DNA of 64,000 nucleotides, taken from assembly GCA_956465555.1 (NCBI GenBank), contig OY101116.1, positions 3,224,001-3,288,000 of the forward strand. Direction: 5' to 3'. Below the pieces are notes generated by a model. It searched no databases and was not told the DNA's origin. It was given only the letters and a program-made list of their open reading frames with translations. The translations under genes and the position numbers were made by a program. The stretch is from Nitzschia sp. pyKryTriq1. Its lineage: Eukaryota > Bacillariophyta > Bacillariophyceae > Bacillariales > Bacillariaceae. Positions 31,340 through 42,286 of this stretch are shown in pieces; the first letter of the stretch is position 1; the number at the start of each line of letters is the position of its first letter.

Positions 31340-31828
31340 GTTGAAAGGTTTGATGGAGTTAACGAGTACACCGGCAGAGTATTTCTTATGAAAATACCGG
31401 TACCGGTATGGTGTATGGTGTTTGCGCGACCGTATTATGATGTTTCCAAAAAATCGTTCTGTTGGCGGTTGGCTCTGATGGTGACGAGGAGTGACGACAG
31501 ACGACAGACGAACGCGCTTTCAACGCGCGAAGATCTGGATCTTTCTGACTTCTTCGCGAATTTGATTGTGGTGCAGGTTAGTGCGTGCTTTATTGCCCTG
31601 ATGAGTGCTTATTTTCGAATATGCGTGATCGATGGCGAAAGATTTCAAAAATTGAGCGAAGGCAAAACATTCACAGTGTTCCGCGCCGCTTGCAAGCCAT
31701 TTTCATTGCATTGGTTGAAGCACCTGTGCGAGTATTAATGCTTGGCACATTGCTCTGAACAGTGGATACAGTCAACCAACACACGAACGTTCGAGTAAAG
31801 TGTCGGTCTGAAGAAAAATTGTCTCAAC
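31340..31828. other. Divergent promoter region
   Basis: Lies between two divergently read plastid-protein genes. A reading frame of 116 codons on the plus strand (31388-31738) has no recognisable features, and I do not call it. Short direct repeat GACGACAGACGACAGACGA at about 31493-31511. Confidence 0.5.
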
Positions 31829-33621
31829 ATGAAGAAATTCTACTCCTCCGTCTTCACGAGCTCGATGCTGCTCGCCCATCACTTCTCGACCGTCGACTCG
31901 TTTTCCAGCTTTCGGCCAGCTTACCACGTCCGCCACGACTCGACAATTGCAAGCACAATTGCCAGTACAAGTACAAGTACAAGAACTCGTACTTTCAGTC
32001 GCCACGATGGGGTCCCCTCTGGGCTGCAAAAGTCCACACATAGTTGGAGTCCAACTACTCATAGTACTTCCCGACAAAAGACGTCGCTCAATGGATTCTC
32101 GGATATCGCGGCAGGAATTCAATCTTTGCACGGGAATACCAGCTACGTGCTGACTGTAATTTTGTGGTTGTCCACCTTTGGGGTGTCTTTGGAACGCCGA
32201 ACGGTCATTGGCAAGGCTCTCTCCGCTCCCTTGGCTACGATGGCACTGGCCTTGACGACGGCCAACTTGGGTCTGCTACCTTTTGAATCTCCCACCTGTA
32301 AGATTTTCCAGTTCGGAAGACGATTTTTCACCTGCTTCAATCTCTTCTCATTTGATATCACTGCTTGTTGTTGTTGTTCTTGTTCTTGTTCTTGCTCAAG
32401 ATGCCATGATCAACCGCTTTTTGATCCCTCTCGCTGTTCCGTTGTTACTCTTCGACTCTGATATGAAGCGAGTTATAAATGATACTGGAACCCTACTTGC
32501 CGCCTTTGGAGTTGGCGCCGTTGCAACCGTCGTGGGCACGATTGTCGCTTTCCCCATAGTACCGCTCACTTCGTTGGGTCCGGGTGTGGGTTGGCGAGTT
32601 GCGTGTGCATTGGCGGCACGCCACATTGGGGGTGCTATCAACTTCGTAGCGGTGGCAGAAACACTCAATGTCGGAGGAAGCGCAGTATCGGCCGCAAGTA
32701 AGTACAGTACTGTATTCCTCTCTACGACGAGTAGTAGAATTTATAGCGACGGATTCTCACTACTTCGAATACGACGACGCGACTCCTCATCGTATCTACA
32801 GTTGCCGCGGACAATGTCGTTGTTGCTTTGTATTTTGCGTTTCTTTTCTCAATTTCAAAAGCAGGTGAACCAGCCACCTCAAAGGACCAAAATGAAGAAT
32901 CCAGCAACGATACGAGTCCGGAAGGAACAATTGCGGAAATGGCGGTCGAGCAACAGCAAGGGACGTCATCTATCACATTAGCTACCCTTGGAATATCGAT
33001 ATCGGTCGCCTCTACGCTAGTGTCGGCAGGAATGCTATTCACACGCCTTTTCCTGCCATCAGGGACGTCATCCCTCCCAATGATCTCTGTGTTGACGGTC
33101 GCCGCGGCTACTCTTTTTCCTAAATTCTTTTCTCGAATAAGTGAAACAGGGACTGCTGTAGGCGTGACTTTCATTCAGATGTTCTTCGCAGCATCAGGGG
33201 CGGCTGGATCGATCAGACTTGTTATACAGCAGGCTCCAGCTCTGTTCGCCTTTTCGGCCATTCAGATTGGTATCCACTTTGGTACACTGATGGCAATAGG
33301 GAAGGGACTATTTCGTCTACCTAATCGCGAGCTCTATTTGGCGTCGAACGCGAACGTTGGCGGGTAAGTCATGTCATTATGAAAACTGATGATGTTTGCC
33401 TCTTCGATTACGTGCTGATCTCGTATATTGTTTTTACCTTGCCGCTTTCTTTTCACTTTCCTTGTAGGCCGACCACCGCAGCCGCCATGGCACAAGCCAA
33501 AGAGTGGAAACGGTTGGTGTTACCAGCGCTCCTGATTGGAATCCTGGGATATGCCACGGCGACGGCTATCGCGCTTGCATTAGGTCCAATTCTGCTTCGT
33601 CTACCAGTCATTCAGTGGTGA
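31829..33621 (+). CDS. DUF819-family plastid membrane protein
   Basis: Four exons, 31829-32297, 32401-32697, 32802-33363 and 33468-33621, joined by GT-AG introns of 103-104 nt, give 493 residues with every join in frame. The N-terminal signal-like region with VDSFSSF suggests plastid import. DUF819 proteins are polytopic membrane proteins found in bacteria and plastids; transport is suspected but the substrate is unknown. Family signs are LLPFESP, FLIPLAVPLLLFDSDMKRV, ARHIGGAINFVAVAE, AADNVVVALYFAFLFSISK and the C-terminal GPTTAAAMAQAK, which is completed only across the last intron. Ten or so hydrophobic helices can be drawn. The acceptor of the first intron is preceded by an unusual TTG/TTC repeat tract, and intron 2 contains the genome's GTAC words. 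Confidence 0.9.
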
Positions 33622-33748
33622 GCTAATACAAAAATGGAATTTTGAAAAATAATCGTTTAGCTTTGCTATCATATATATCTTGTATCATACTTCATATCTA
33701 TCAAGTATCCCCAAGCCCCCACATCCTGTGGCAAGACGGTGCAAAATC

Positions 33749-36404
33749 CTACGCACTAGAAGCACTCAAACTCATTCGGCGGTAGGCTCTTCTGGTGCGG
33801 ACCTTCTCGATCTCGTTTCCATGATATCTAGCCATCATCGAAGCCACATGATCTCCTCCCTTTGCAGCCCACTGTTGACGATTCCCAAGAGCAAAACTTA
33901 AGAACTCGTCTCCGGTGGACCCAAAGACGCCTATTTCTGCGATTTCTTTGCACACCTGCACGACATGCTCGTCAAAGAAGAGAAGCTCTGATTTATACCA
34001 AAAGATTGATGGATCTTGCATCAAGCGACCCTTCTTGAATGCTGTGTAGACTTGGGTAAAGAGGCGCTCATTCCACTTTTGGTAGAGATGCCAGTTCTGA
34101 GTAGCATGGAACACATCGGAGGCTTGCACGAGAACTTCGAGCACGATTGTCGCCCGTCGGTTTCGATTTTCAATGGAGTTATCGTGCCGACCGCAGACAA
34201 ATGCCTTCTCCCACCGCTTCTTTCGAAGGAAGGTCAAGTCCTCGTCAGTAAAATCAGTCGCAAGAACGCAATTCACAACAATCTGGCGAAAGCGTTTAAT
34301 CTCAGTTTCGTCTGAGAAGATACAAGCACGGAGATCCTCAAACTGTGGCTGCATGAGGTGGTCCCAAGCGGTGGCAATGGAATGCTGTTCCAAAATACAG
34401 CGGTTGCTATATTTGGCAGCAAGAGGATGCCCTTCCCTCACAAGTTGAGAATTAGGAACACCTTCATGTTCCAGCCCAGAGATCAAGGAAGCGAATACCA
34501 CAGCAAATTGTGCCAATGGATCCGAAGAGATTCCAAACGTCCGGTTGTCCAGATCCGAAGCAGCGTGCGCTGCGTTTTCGTTTGTGAGAATTGTTGAGAT
34601 TCGTGAAAGCATCTTCTTTGTGTTCATACATACTTGACTTCCACGGTCTACACCATGAAATTCATTCTTTCTGAATTTCCCTGAGATGTCTTGAACAAAT
34701 TGGAGAAGTTGTTCATCGACAGCGGAGCCTAGATCAATCGAGTCAGAGTTGAGCTTGTCTGGCGAGACAGACGGGTCAAATGGTGGAAATTGGATCACCT
34801 CGGCAACCTCTTCAATAATACTTTCGGCGTCGGTCTGATCAAGGGATACACCCTTTACGTTCGACATGCCCAAGGCCTCCCGCTTTGCGACCACTTGCTT
34901 CAGTAGCTGCTTCAACATTTCTGCGTTCCACTTGACTAGTCGTTGCATGTTTTTGTATGCTTTGGCAACCTCCTCGTCTTGCGTCACGGTCTCAGTAGGG
35001 TTGACTGGGCTTACGGCGGGTTCGCTAGGAACACCATTGGTCACCGTATTATCAGCGTTGATCTTAGCAAGCAGAGCAGGAACCAACATCTTGCCCTTCG
35101 TCGCAAGGTGTTGTCGGTTCTTCAGTGCAAGGTTGAGATATTCGTCGCTACTCACAACGAATGCGTCACAATCCTTCAGTTGCATAGCCAATGGGATGGC
35201 ATAGTTGTCAAAGAGATCCAATTCTTCCTGATACCAAGTCAATGAAGGATCTTCTTTGGTCCTCCCATTTTTGAAAGCAAGGTACTGCTCTTCAAAGTTC
35301 TTGGAGCACCACTTCTCGTAGACGAACCAGGGCTGCATTGTATGGAAGATGTCCGACGCTTGCATGAGATGTTCCAGGACAATGGTCGCCTTTCGGTTGA
35401 TGTCATCTCGGTTGATGTTGTACGCTCCATGGCTAAAAGTCTTCTCCCAACGAGACATTCTGAGATTCTGCAGTTCGGCTGAATTGTCGGTGGCAAGAAC
35501 AGAGTTGACCACGACCTGGCGAAAACGCTTCAATTCTATGTCATCAGCATAGATACACTTTCGGAGGTCTGCAAAAGCAGGCTCCATGAGTTTCTTCCAC
35601 GCCTTATCGATCGATCGTTGTTCGATGATGCTCCGATTCTTGTAAAGGGCTGCGGTTTCCGGATCTTCCTTGACCAGCTGCGCATTTGAGAGTCCTGAAT
35701 GATCTACGGCGTGAATGAATGCCGAGAGAACAAGGGCAAATTGCGTGAGGGGATCGGACGTAATACCATAAGTGTGATTGTGTAAATGAGAAGCGATTTC
35801 GGTCGCTCCCCCAGCTTCATTGGAGGATTCCGATGAATCATCCTCGTCATCCTCGTCCTCTTCTTGAATGCCATCAAGATCGTTGACCACAATTCTCGAC
35901 AAGAGCTTGCTCAAATGCATTGTGACCGCCGAAGCGCGTTGAAGGCAATTGAAAGGATTGTTGTGGTAGGCATTCGCCACAGCCGCGACAAAGTTGTGAA
36001 GTTGGTTCTTGGCCTCAGGTGGCAGATCAATCATGTCAGGATCTTGAGGTCTTTTGAAGACGAATCCTGGGAGATCAATAAAATCAGCGACTTCGTCGCA
36101 GACGACCTGATCCTCTCCTCTGACCAACACTGGCTCTTCCTCCCATTCTTTCTTTCCCATTGCAACACGTTGCGCAACAACTTGCTTGAGAAGCTTGTGC
36201 AAGATCTCCGTATTCCAATCGACCAAACGCTTGATCTGGACAGGTACCTCGTCAATTCGACCTGAGAAGGAAAAAATAAAAAATGTCATGGTTCATGGTG
36301 GAAATCAACATGCATTATTAAAATATGTTAGACAAAAAGACTTGGAGCATAAGCACCGTGATCACAGCCATTCGTGACGTATATGACTGACCTGAGCCTC
36401 CCAT
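33749..36404 (-). CDS. Double cyclic-nucleotide phosphodiesterase-like protein, strongly degenerate
   Basis: Exon 1 is 36392-36404 (13 nt, MGGS plus one base) and exon 2 is 33749-36261, joined through a 130-nt GT-AG intron; the product is 841 residues. It is a paralog of the gene at 15198-17820, with two PDEase_I-like domains in tandem and the same landmark strings (SDPLTQFALV, RFRQVVVNSVLATD, WYxEELDLFDNYAIPLA). Ligand loss is greater. In domain 1 the first His pair is N109/R113 and the metal pair is H188-A189. In domain 2 the second His is Arg (FHGVDRGS) and the HD pair is Ser-Gly (SGLEHEG). Hydrolysis is therefore very unlikely in domain 2 and doubtful in domain 1. Regulation by nucleotide binding or pairing with an active PDE is possible; that is inference. 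The intron inside the first domain of the paralog is absent here. Confidence 0.85.
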
Positions 36405-37095
36405 GATTTGATGATGGTGGTGGTGAAAGAAGAATGGATGTTTTATTCTATGTCAGGTCGATTTTTATGATCGTGTCGTTGTGGTTGATTTTGGAAAGAA
36501 GAAGCGAGATTTGGTATTTTGGTGTTAGTTGATACTGTAGTGCATAGGGGCGGGAATGTCATCATCAGACGCAAACACGCAGATTGAGCTATTAATATCC
36601 CAGCGAACCTTGGCGTTTTATCACGATTGGGCCTACGAGCAGAATGTCCTACTGGTCGAAAAGCAGCGCGACGTACGTAGGTGCGGATGACCCTGGCAGT
36701 TCGGGTCATTTCTTGAGTTCGCGTTTTGACACTTTCCGACAGCTTTCGTACGTACTGAACAATGAAAACCGAAGTACGAATACTCGTGCTTGAACATCAA
36801 CAGCAAGGTGTTCGCCGTTCGTATCAGAAATGTCAATTGAAAGCTCGAAGGGCTCGAAAACTACTGTACATATGATGTACTGTACATCATACCAGTACTC
36901 AGTACCAGTACACACCAGTACTGTATCATACAAAAAGGATAAGGGAAGTTGTGAAAATGGGGGAATCGACGAATCAACATCCCCCAAATCCAATTTCACA
37001 CGGGACAGACGCGCACGTACCGGTAGAAAAAATTGGCACAATCACAACTAATTACGACTCACTGGACCACATCTTTCTGCGTGTTTTCCTCACGC
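36405..37095. other. Upstream region of the second phosphodiesterase-like gene
   Basis: No gene seen. Around 36865-36925 is a GTAC cluster (GTACTGTACATC, CCAGTACTCAGTACCAGTAC). Confidence 0.5.
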
Positions 37096-37246
37096 TGGCG
37101 CAGGCGCCAACAAACCCTCAACTCTCTCGGACACTGTAGACCGATGGTATAGTACTGTTAGTGAAATAATTCGTCCTCTCTCGGGGATACCCTTGGGTAC
37201 ATCTCCTTGCCTCGTCCTTGTCAAGGTGTGAAGGGATGGCGGGCGG
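37096..37246 (+). repeat. Dispersed repeat, copy a (short form)
   Basis: A 151-bp copy beginning TGGCGCAGGCGCC and ending GGCGGGCGG. It matches copy b at 37409-37603 almost perfectly but lacks one internal 44-bp block whose ends carry the direct word TCGT. Confidence 0.8.
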
Positions 37247-37408
37247 GTTTTTAAAGCTAATTAATCTAGAATTCCGAAGTTGGGATTTGCGATACCGAGG
37301 TTGACTCGATGATCTTATGAGGTTCATCGGTCGTCTCTCTTGGTATCGGTTTCGGGTTTGGGTGTTCGTTCGACTTCTTGTCTGTCCTTCGTTCGTTGGG
37401 GGTAGCCA

Positions 37409-37603
37409 TGGCGCAGGCGCCAACAAACCCTCAACTCTCTCGGACACTGTAGACCGATGGTATAGTACTGTTAGTGAAATAATTCGTTGGCCTATGCCCC
37501 TGATCGATTCCGATTTGCATAGCAGGATCGTCCTCTCTCGGGGATACCCTTGGGTACATCTCCTTGCCTCGTCCTTGTCAAGGTGTGAAGGGATGGCGGG
37601 CGG
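37409..37603 (+). repeat. Dispersed repeat, copy b (long form)
   Basis: A 195-bp copy of the same repeat. On the minus strand the extra block covers the C-terminal codons and the stop of a short frame (PERGRSCYANRNRSGA) similar to the end of the frame at 45772-46149. Confidence 0.8.
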
Positions 37604-38242
37604 CCATGATCGCCGAAAATGGACTGTCTTCGATTGTATGACACGGTAGTGTCTTGCGCCTGTCGCAAAATTCTCTTATACATGCCTGCAAAGAAAGCGT
37701 AAAATATCATTTCGGAGTAATACGTAAGTAATCCGTGTCGCATTCTGAGGGCTTCAACGAAATAGGACCTAGTCGTAGATTCTACAGTAAACCAGTAGCA
37801 ACAGGAGAAATAACACGCTGGGGTTCGGCCACAAGTGATCCCGAAATATTTAGCCTATAAGTAATTACTTAACAAAAAAATAAAGGAACCCGGAGTTCTG
37901 CACTGTTGGGTCTCCCTCCAAACCTCCCTCTGCTAAGTGCTCGGATATCCCAGGATGGCGCGAAGTTCTGCATCACCATGTCGCTTGTACGAAGTACCTG
38001 TACGAACCGGTACCGGTACCATACCTGGTGTGGTACCACACGCAACATTAACAACCTTTCTGCTCTCATCATCTCTCTGATGCTTGGGGCTTGATAATTA
38101 TTTTGTTTTTCGACGAATAGAATAGAAGAAACAGCGAGGTGCCGAGATTTGAGCACTGAATACAATCAACTCGTACGTACTGTATTAGACGGAATCATCA
38201 ACATCATCATCGGGAAGAGGCACAAACATCACGATCTCCACC
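37604..38242. other. Upstream region of RAD54B
   Basis: No gene seen. A GTACCGGTACC-type word cluster occupies about 37990-38045. The promoter of RAD54B is expected here. Confidence 0.5.
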
Positions 38243-41113
38243 ATGATGCCAAGAATTCTATCCAACAGCAAGGCTGCTGTCAACGATGACAACGGGACCG
38301 GGAACCACAAAGCAGTGTACACAGTTCTGTACTACAAACGCAAGAACAAAGTACACAAATCAAAGGGTGTGAGCAAAATGGATGGAATTCTGACCATTCT
38401 TGCTCCCCCAAAATCGCTGGTGAGCCTGACAACTCCCACAGGGACGGCAGTCGTGGGAGCAAGACGGGAAAGCGAGATCGCCTCGCAGGAGTGGGTAGAC
38501 GACAGCATTCTGAATCTAGGCCAGTATGAAGTCGAAATCCTTTCCAAAGTCTCGACTTCGTCGGCAGGCTCCTCAGCGTTGAACTCCAACAAGAGTCAGA
38601 AGATGGCTCCTCGGCCTCTTTCGACGACATCGAAAAACAGCACGAATGTGATCCGAAGAAGAGCCGTGCTTGGACAGATACAGGAATCCCTGGCAAGTTC
38701 GTCTTCCTCTACAAGTACTACCGATATTCCCTTGAAATTCGGCCTCAAGAAGTCCGTTCCTGCTGCGTTGTCGTCGGCAGCCCGCAGGCAGCCTTCAACC
38801 GAGGAGTTGGCTACGGCAACGGCAGCAGCTGCAACTATTCCAAAAGCAATGACAGAATCCCTACCGCACAGATCCTCGTCCTCGGTTTCTAGTGGCAAGC
38901 TTGCGTTGAAACGATCTCTGCCTCAAGCTTCCAGATCTCAAGCGTCTCTACAGTCCCGTCCCCACAAAAAGCTTCACACGCCTCCTCAGCACAAACGGGA
39001 GCACAAATCGTCCTCCTCCAGCACCACTGCCGACCCTGTACCGTCTTCAGCCACGACGATTTCAGATCTCTCTTTTCCTGGGGCTGTCGGCAGCATCGAT
39101 TTGCCTCACTCCATCGCCTCCGTCTTGAAAGCACATCAACGCTCTGGTGTCGTATTTCTATGGAATTGCTTGACTGGCAATGCGGAGAAGTCTCCCCATG
39201 CCCATGCCCATGCCCATTCCCTGGGCGTGGACAGCGACGACGAAACGTCTTCTCGCATGACTATTACTTCAGCATACAAGGGTGGCTGTATTCTTGCGGA
39301 TGAAATGGGATTGGGTAAAACGCTGATGACTATTGCCACCATCTGTGCCTTGTATCGGCAGAGAAGAGACAAGGTAAGTGTAGACGAGTTGACCTCTTGT
39401 TGCCAATCCGTCGTATTCAAGATTCTTTCACACTCATCCCTCCTCTATCATTCCCAGAAATACATTGTCGTGTGTCCATCTTCTCTCGTGTCGAACTGGG
39501 CCAAAGAATTCGACCAATGGCTTGGAAACGCCTGTCAGCCCAAACGCGTCGTTGTCAACAGGGGCGGCCACGAAGGTGTCCAGCAAATCAAAATCTTTTG
39601 TCAGCCGGTCAAGACGCACCAGGCACCGCAAGTCTTGATTGTCTCGTTTGATATTTTTCGTCGGAATGTGGGCCTCTTTCAAGCCATGCCGCCTGCTGTT
39701 ACGAGACTTTTGGTCGTCGATGAAGGGCATCGACTCAAAAATACTTCCAAATCCTTGACTCTGACGGCACTAGAATCTGTCTCATGTGAATCACGGCTCC
39801 TCTTGACCGCTACGCCTGTTCAAAATGTTCTGAGCGACTTTTTTACCATTGCGGACTTTTGTTGTCCTGGCTTGCTGGGAGATTTGAATACCTTTCGGCG
39901 GGAATTTGAAAGACCGATTTCGGCTGCAAACAATAAGAATTGCACCCTTCAACAACGCCAGAGAGGGAACGAGCAATCTCGTATCTTGGATGAAATAACC
40001 CAGACCTTCATGCTACGTCGTCTACAAAAAGACATCCTTCAAACCATGCTCCCTCCTCGACTAGAAGTCATGCTGTTCTGCCGTCCAAGTGCCCTTCAGT
40101 GTTCACTGTACCAGCAACTGACATCGTCGCAACGAAAAGGGGTTGATGGTTGTGGGGCCACTGCAGACGCCTTGAAGACTCTCACCAATCTCCGCAAACT
40201 TTGCTTGCATCCCAGTTTGTTGAATTCCGAAGAATACAAGATGCCCGAACCCGCTATTATCGCTCAATCTGGAAAGGTAACAATTCTGGATCAATTGCTC
40301 GCAGAGATAAAGAAAAGCGCTCCGGAGGACAAGGTTGTCATTGTCTCCAATTTCACCTCCGCCTTGGGTTTGATTGAACACTCCATTCTGCAACCGAGAA
40401 GCCTCTCTTATGTTCGATTGGACGGAAGCACAGAACTCTCGAATCGCCAGTCCGTTGTTGATACCTTCAACAAGACGTCTTCAGAGAGGACATTCGCCTT
40501 TCTTCTGAGCTCCAAGGCGGGTGGATGTGGACTGAATCTCATTGGGGCAAACCGTCTCATTATGTTTGATCCAGATTGGAACCCGGCCTCAGACATTCAG
40601 GCAATGGCTCGAGTGTGGCGACAAGGGCAACAGAAGCCATGTACCATCTATAGACTTTTTACTTCGGGAACCGTTGAAGAGGTCATTTGTCAACGTCAGA
40701 TCCAAAAAGGAAATTTGGCCTCTCGAGCCGTCGACAGCAAGAAGGGCAGTGCATCCCTTGGCTTTTCCAAAGAGGAGCTCCGAGACTGCTTCACTCTGAA
40801 GAAAAACTGTGCGTGTGATACGAAGGAGAAGGTCGGGGATTCTTGGCCACATTATGATGGACCGGCAAGCATCGTCTCTCAAGGTTGCGATGACGCTTCC
40901 TTGATACAAGTTGCCTCAAATGCACGAGAACTTGCCTTTGTGCACGTGGTCACGGAAGCTCCTCAAGAAGTCTGGTCAGAAGCTTCAGTGGACGACACCG
41001 GTTCCATCACGAGCGAAGAGGAATGGCAGGACTTCGACGAGATGATTGGAAATGGTGGCGGTGTCGACGATGATGATAATTCGTCAAGCGACGAGGAGAA
41101 CGAGTTTGAATAG
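38243..41113 (+). CDS. RAD54B: RAD54B-like SNF2 DNA translocase
   Basis: RAD54B and RAD54 are dsDNA translocases that help RAD51 in strand exchange and remodelling. The product is 928 residues if an 84-nt GT-AG intron at 39374-39457 (AAG then GTAAGT; CCCAG acceptor) is removed; its length is a multiple of three and it has no stop, so read-through would give 956. The N-terminal AVYTVLYYKRKNKVHKSKG matches the RAD54B N-terminal module, which plain RAD54 lacks. Helicase motifs are: motif I DEMGLGKT at 353-360, motif II DEGH at 465-468, SSKAGGCGLNLIGA and RVWRQGQQKPCTIYRL. A Ser-rich linker separates the module from the motor. The start has a good context (CCACCATGATG). It is convergent with RNASEH2B, with 114 bp between stops. 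Confidence 0.92.
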   Translation: MMPRILSNSKAAVNDDNGTGNHKAVYTVLYYKRKNKVHKSKGVSKMDGILTILAPPKSLVSLTTPTGTAVVGARRESEIASQEWVDDSILNLGQYEVEILSKVSTSSAGSSALNSNKSQKMAPRPLSTTSKNSTNVIRRRAVLGQIQESLASSSSSTSTTDIPLKFGLKKSVPAALSSAARRQPSTEELATATAAAATIPKAMTESLPHRSSSSVSSGKLALKRSLPQASRSQASLQSRPHKKLHTPPQHKREHKSSSSSTTADPVPSSATTISDLSFPGAVGSIDLPHSIASVLKAHQRSGVVFLWNCLTGNAEKSPHAHAHAHSLGVDSDDETSSRMTITSAYKGGCILADEMGLGKTLMTIATICALYRQRRDKVSVDELTSCCQSVVFKILSHSSLLYHSQKYIVVCPSSLVSNWAKEFDQWLGNACQPKRVVVNRGGHEGVQQIKIFCQPVKTHQAPQVLIVSFDIFRRNVGLFQAMPPAVTRLLVVDEGHRLKNTSKSLTLTALESVSCESRLLLTATPVQNVLSDFFTIADFCCPGLLGDLNTFRREFERPISAANNKNCTLQQRQRGNEQSRILDEITQTFMLRRLQKDILQTMLPPRLEVMLFCRPSALQCSLYQQLTSSQRKGVDGCGATADALKTLTNLRKLCLHPSLLNSEEYKMPEPAIIAQSGKVTILDQLLAEIKKSAPEDKVVIVSNFTSALGLIEHSILQPRSLSYVRLDGSTELSNRQSVVDTFNKTSSERTFAFLLSSKAGGCGLNLIGANRLIMFDPDWNPASDIQAMARVWRQGQQKPCTIYRLFTSGTVEEVICQRQIQKGNLASRAVDSKKGSASLGFSKEELRDCFTLKKNCACDTKEKVGDSWPHYDGPASIVSQGCDDASLIQVASNARELAFVHVVTEAPQEVWSEASVDDTGSITSEEEWQDFDEMIGNGGGVDDDDNSSSDEENEFE

Positions 41114-41227
41114 ACATATGTTGAAATAATTGAGACTAGAGATGCTACAGCGCGACGATCCTTGTGATTGTGACAGTCAGTACATTTCGATATACGGTCA
41201 ATTCTTTCTTGGGAAACCAGGTCGTCT

Positions 41228-42286
41228 TTACCCCTTGCTAGTTGTTTGTTTCTTTTGGGGGGGGCCGAAAAATGATGCCAGCGACGACATACCGCGTTTG
41301 TTGACCTTTTCCAACCTTTTGTTGGCAACTGATCGAGCAGGTTCCGCCTTCTTGGGCTTGGGCGTTATCTTGGCAGGCGTTGTGCTGGATGACACAGGAG
41401 CTCCTAAACTTTTCTCGTAAATGTTTTTTGACGTATCCCCGCCATTTGTAGTTGTGGCTTTCTGGGATTGAGGAGGAGCAAAGACTTGGTCGTGAGAGAG
41501 CTCCATAGTGACTAAAAGCTTGGTCGTCCATTCGTCCGAGAGGTAATTACAGACGATCTGAAGACTGTCAAACTTTAATTGTTGCAATGTCCCGTGTGAA
41601 ATGACTCCATCCTTAGTCGTGTGCGAGGTTGACGGTGTCGCAGCCATCGGATCTTCGGGAACGTAGAAGGTAGAACTGACAGAACCGCCCGCCTTGCTCG
41701 TAGAACCCTGTGGACGATTGATCAGCAATTCGTCGAGGCGTCGTTGACGTGCTTGCTCTTGCTGTACCAAGCATTGCTGTACCCGTTCCTGCTTCTTTTT
41801 CAGCCACGCCAACGCCTTGGTCTCTGAAAACTTGAAGTAAGCGACATTATCTGTTTGGTCGTTGCAGAGCGTCTGGCACAAGTGTCCCAATTGCGATTCC
41901 GTGACGCAATCTCGAACGACCTTGTCGTGACATAGGCATTCCAATGCTTGTTCAAAAGGCTGCCACGAACTGGGCTGGTTGTTCTGGATTTTGCCATGGC
42001 CTTGCAACACGAAAAAGAGAGGATCCACCGGACTCAATACGTACAAATTGCCATCCTTGACCACATGTCGACCCACTAGAAAGCTGGAGAAGTCTGCCTC
42101 GAGACTCTGAGTCTCGACTATCATGTGAGATCGCCCATCGTTTTGAACCACGACGTATTGCCGTCGCTCTCCCGTGCTAGGATCACTCAGTTGGGTTATC
42201 TCGGAGCGACTGATTTGATCTTTAGAAAATACCTTGGCGCAAATGGCGACCATCCATTTGGTGCTGTCAGGCGTAGTCATCCGCAT
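41228..42286 (-). CDS. RNASEH2B: Ribonuclease H2 subunit B
   Basis: RNase H2 removes ribonucleotides from genomic DNA and RNA of R-loops; subunit B is the non-catalytic scaffold that docks on PCNA. The intronless frame gives 352 residues, close to the human length. The triple-barrel part has VKDGNLYVLSPVDPLFFVLQ. A helical region follows, with YFKFSETKALAWLKKKQERV, equivalent to the human KYSKEKTLKWLEKK. Near the C-terminus is KVNKRGMSSLASFFG, a good PCNA-interacting box in the same place as in human RNASEH2B. A Gln-rich helix (QQCLVQQEQARQRR) is longer than in animals. It is tail to tail with RAD54B. Confidence 0.92.
   Translation of the reverse strand: MRMTTPDSTKWMVAICAKVFSKDQISRSEITQLSDPSTGERRQYVVVQNDGRSHMIVETQSLEADFSSFLVGRHVVKDGNLYVLSPVDPLFFVLQGHGKIQNNQPSSWQPFEQALECLCHDKVVRDCVTESQLGHLCQTLCNDQTDNVAYFKFSETKALAWLKKKQERVQQCLVQQEQARQRRLDELLINRPQGSTSKAGGSVSSTFYVPEDPMAATPSTSHTTKDGVISHGTLQQLKFDSLQIVCNYLSDEWTTKLLVTMELSHDQVFAPPQSQKATTTNGGDTSKNIYEKSLGAPVSSSTTPAKITPKPKKAEPARSVANKRLEKVNKRGMSSLASFFGPPQKKQTTSKG

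Noticed and set aside
31388-31738. 116-codon frame between two plastid-protein genes
   Set aside because: No recognisable domain or splice partner; position is that of a divergent promoter.
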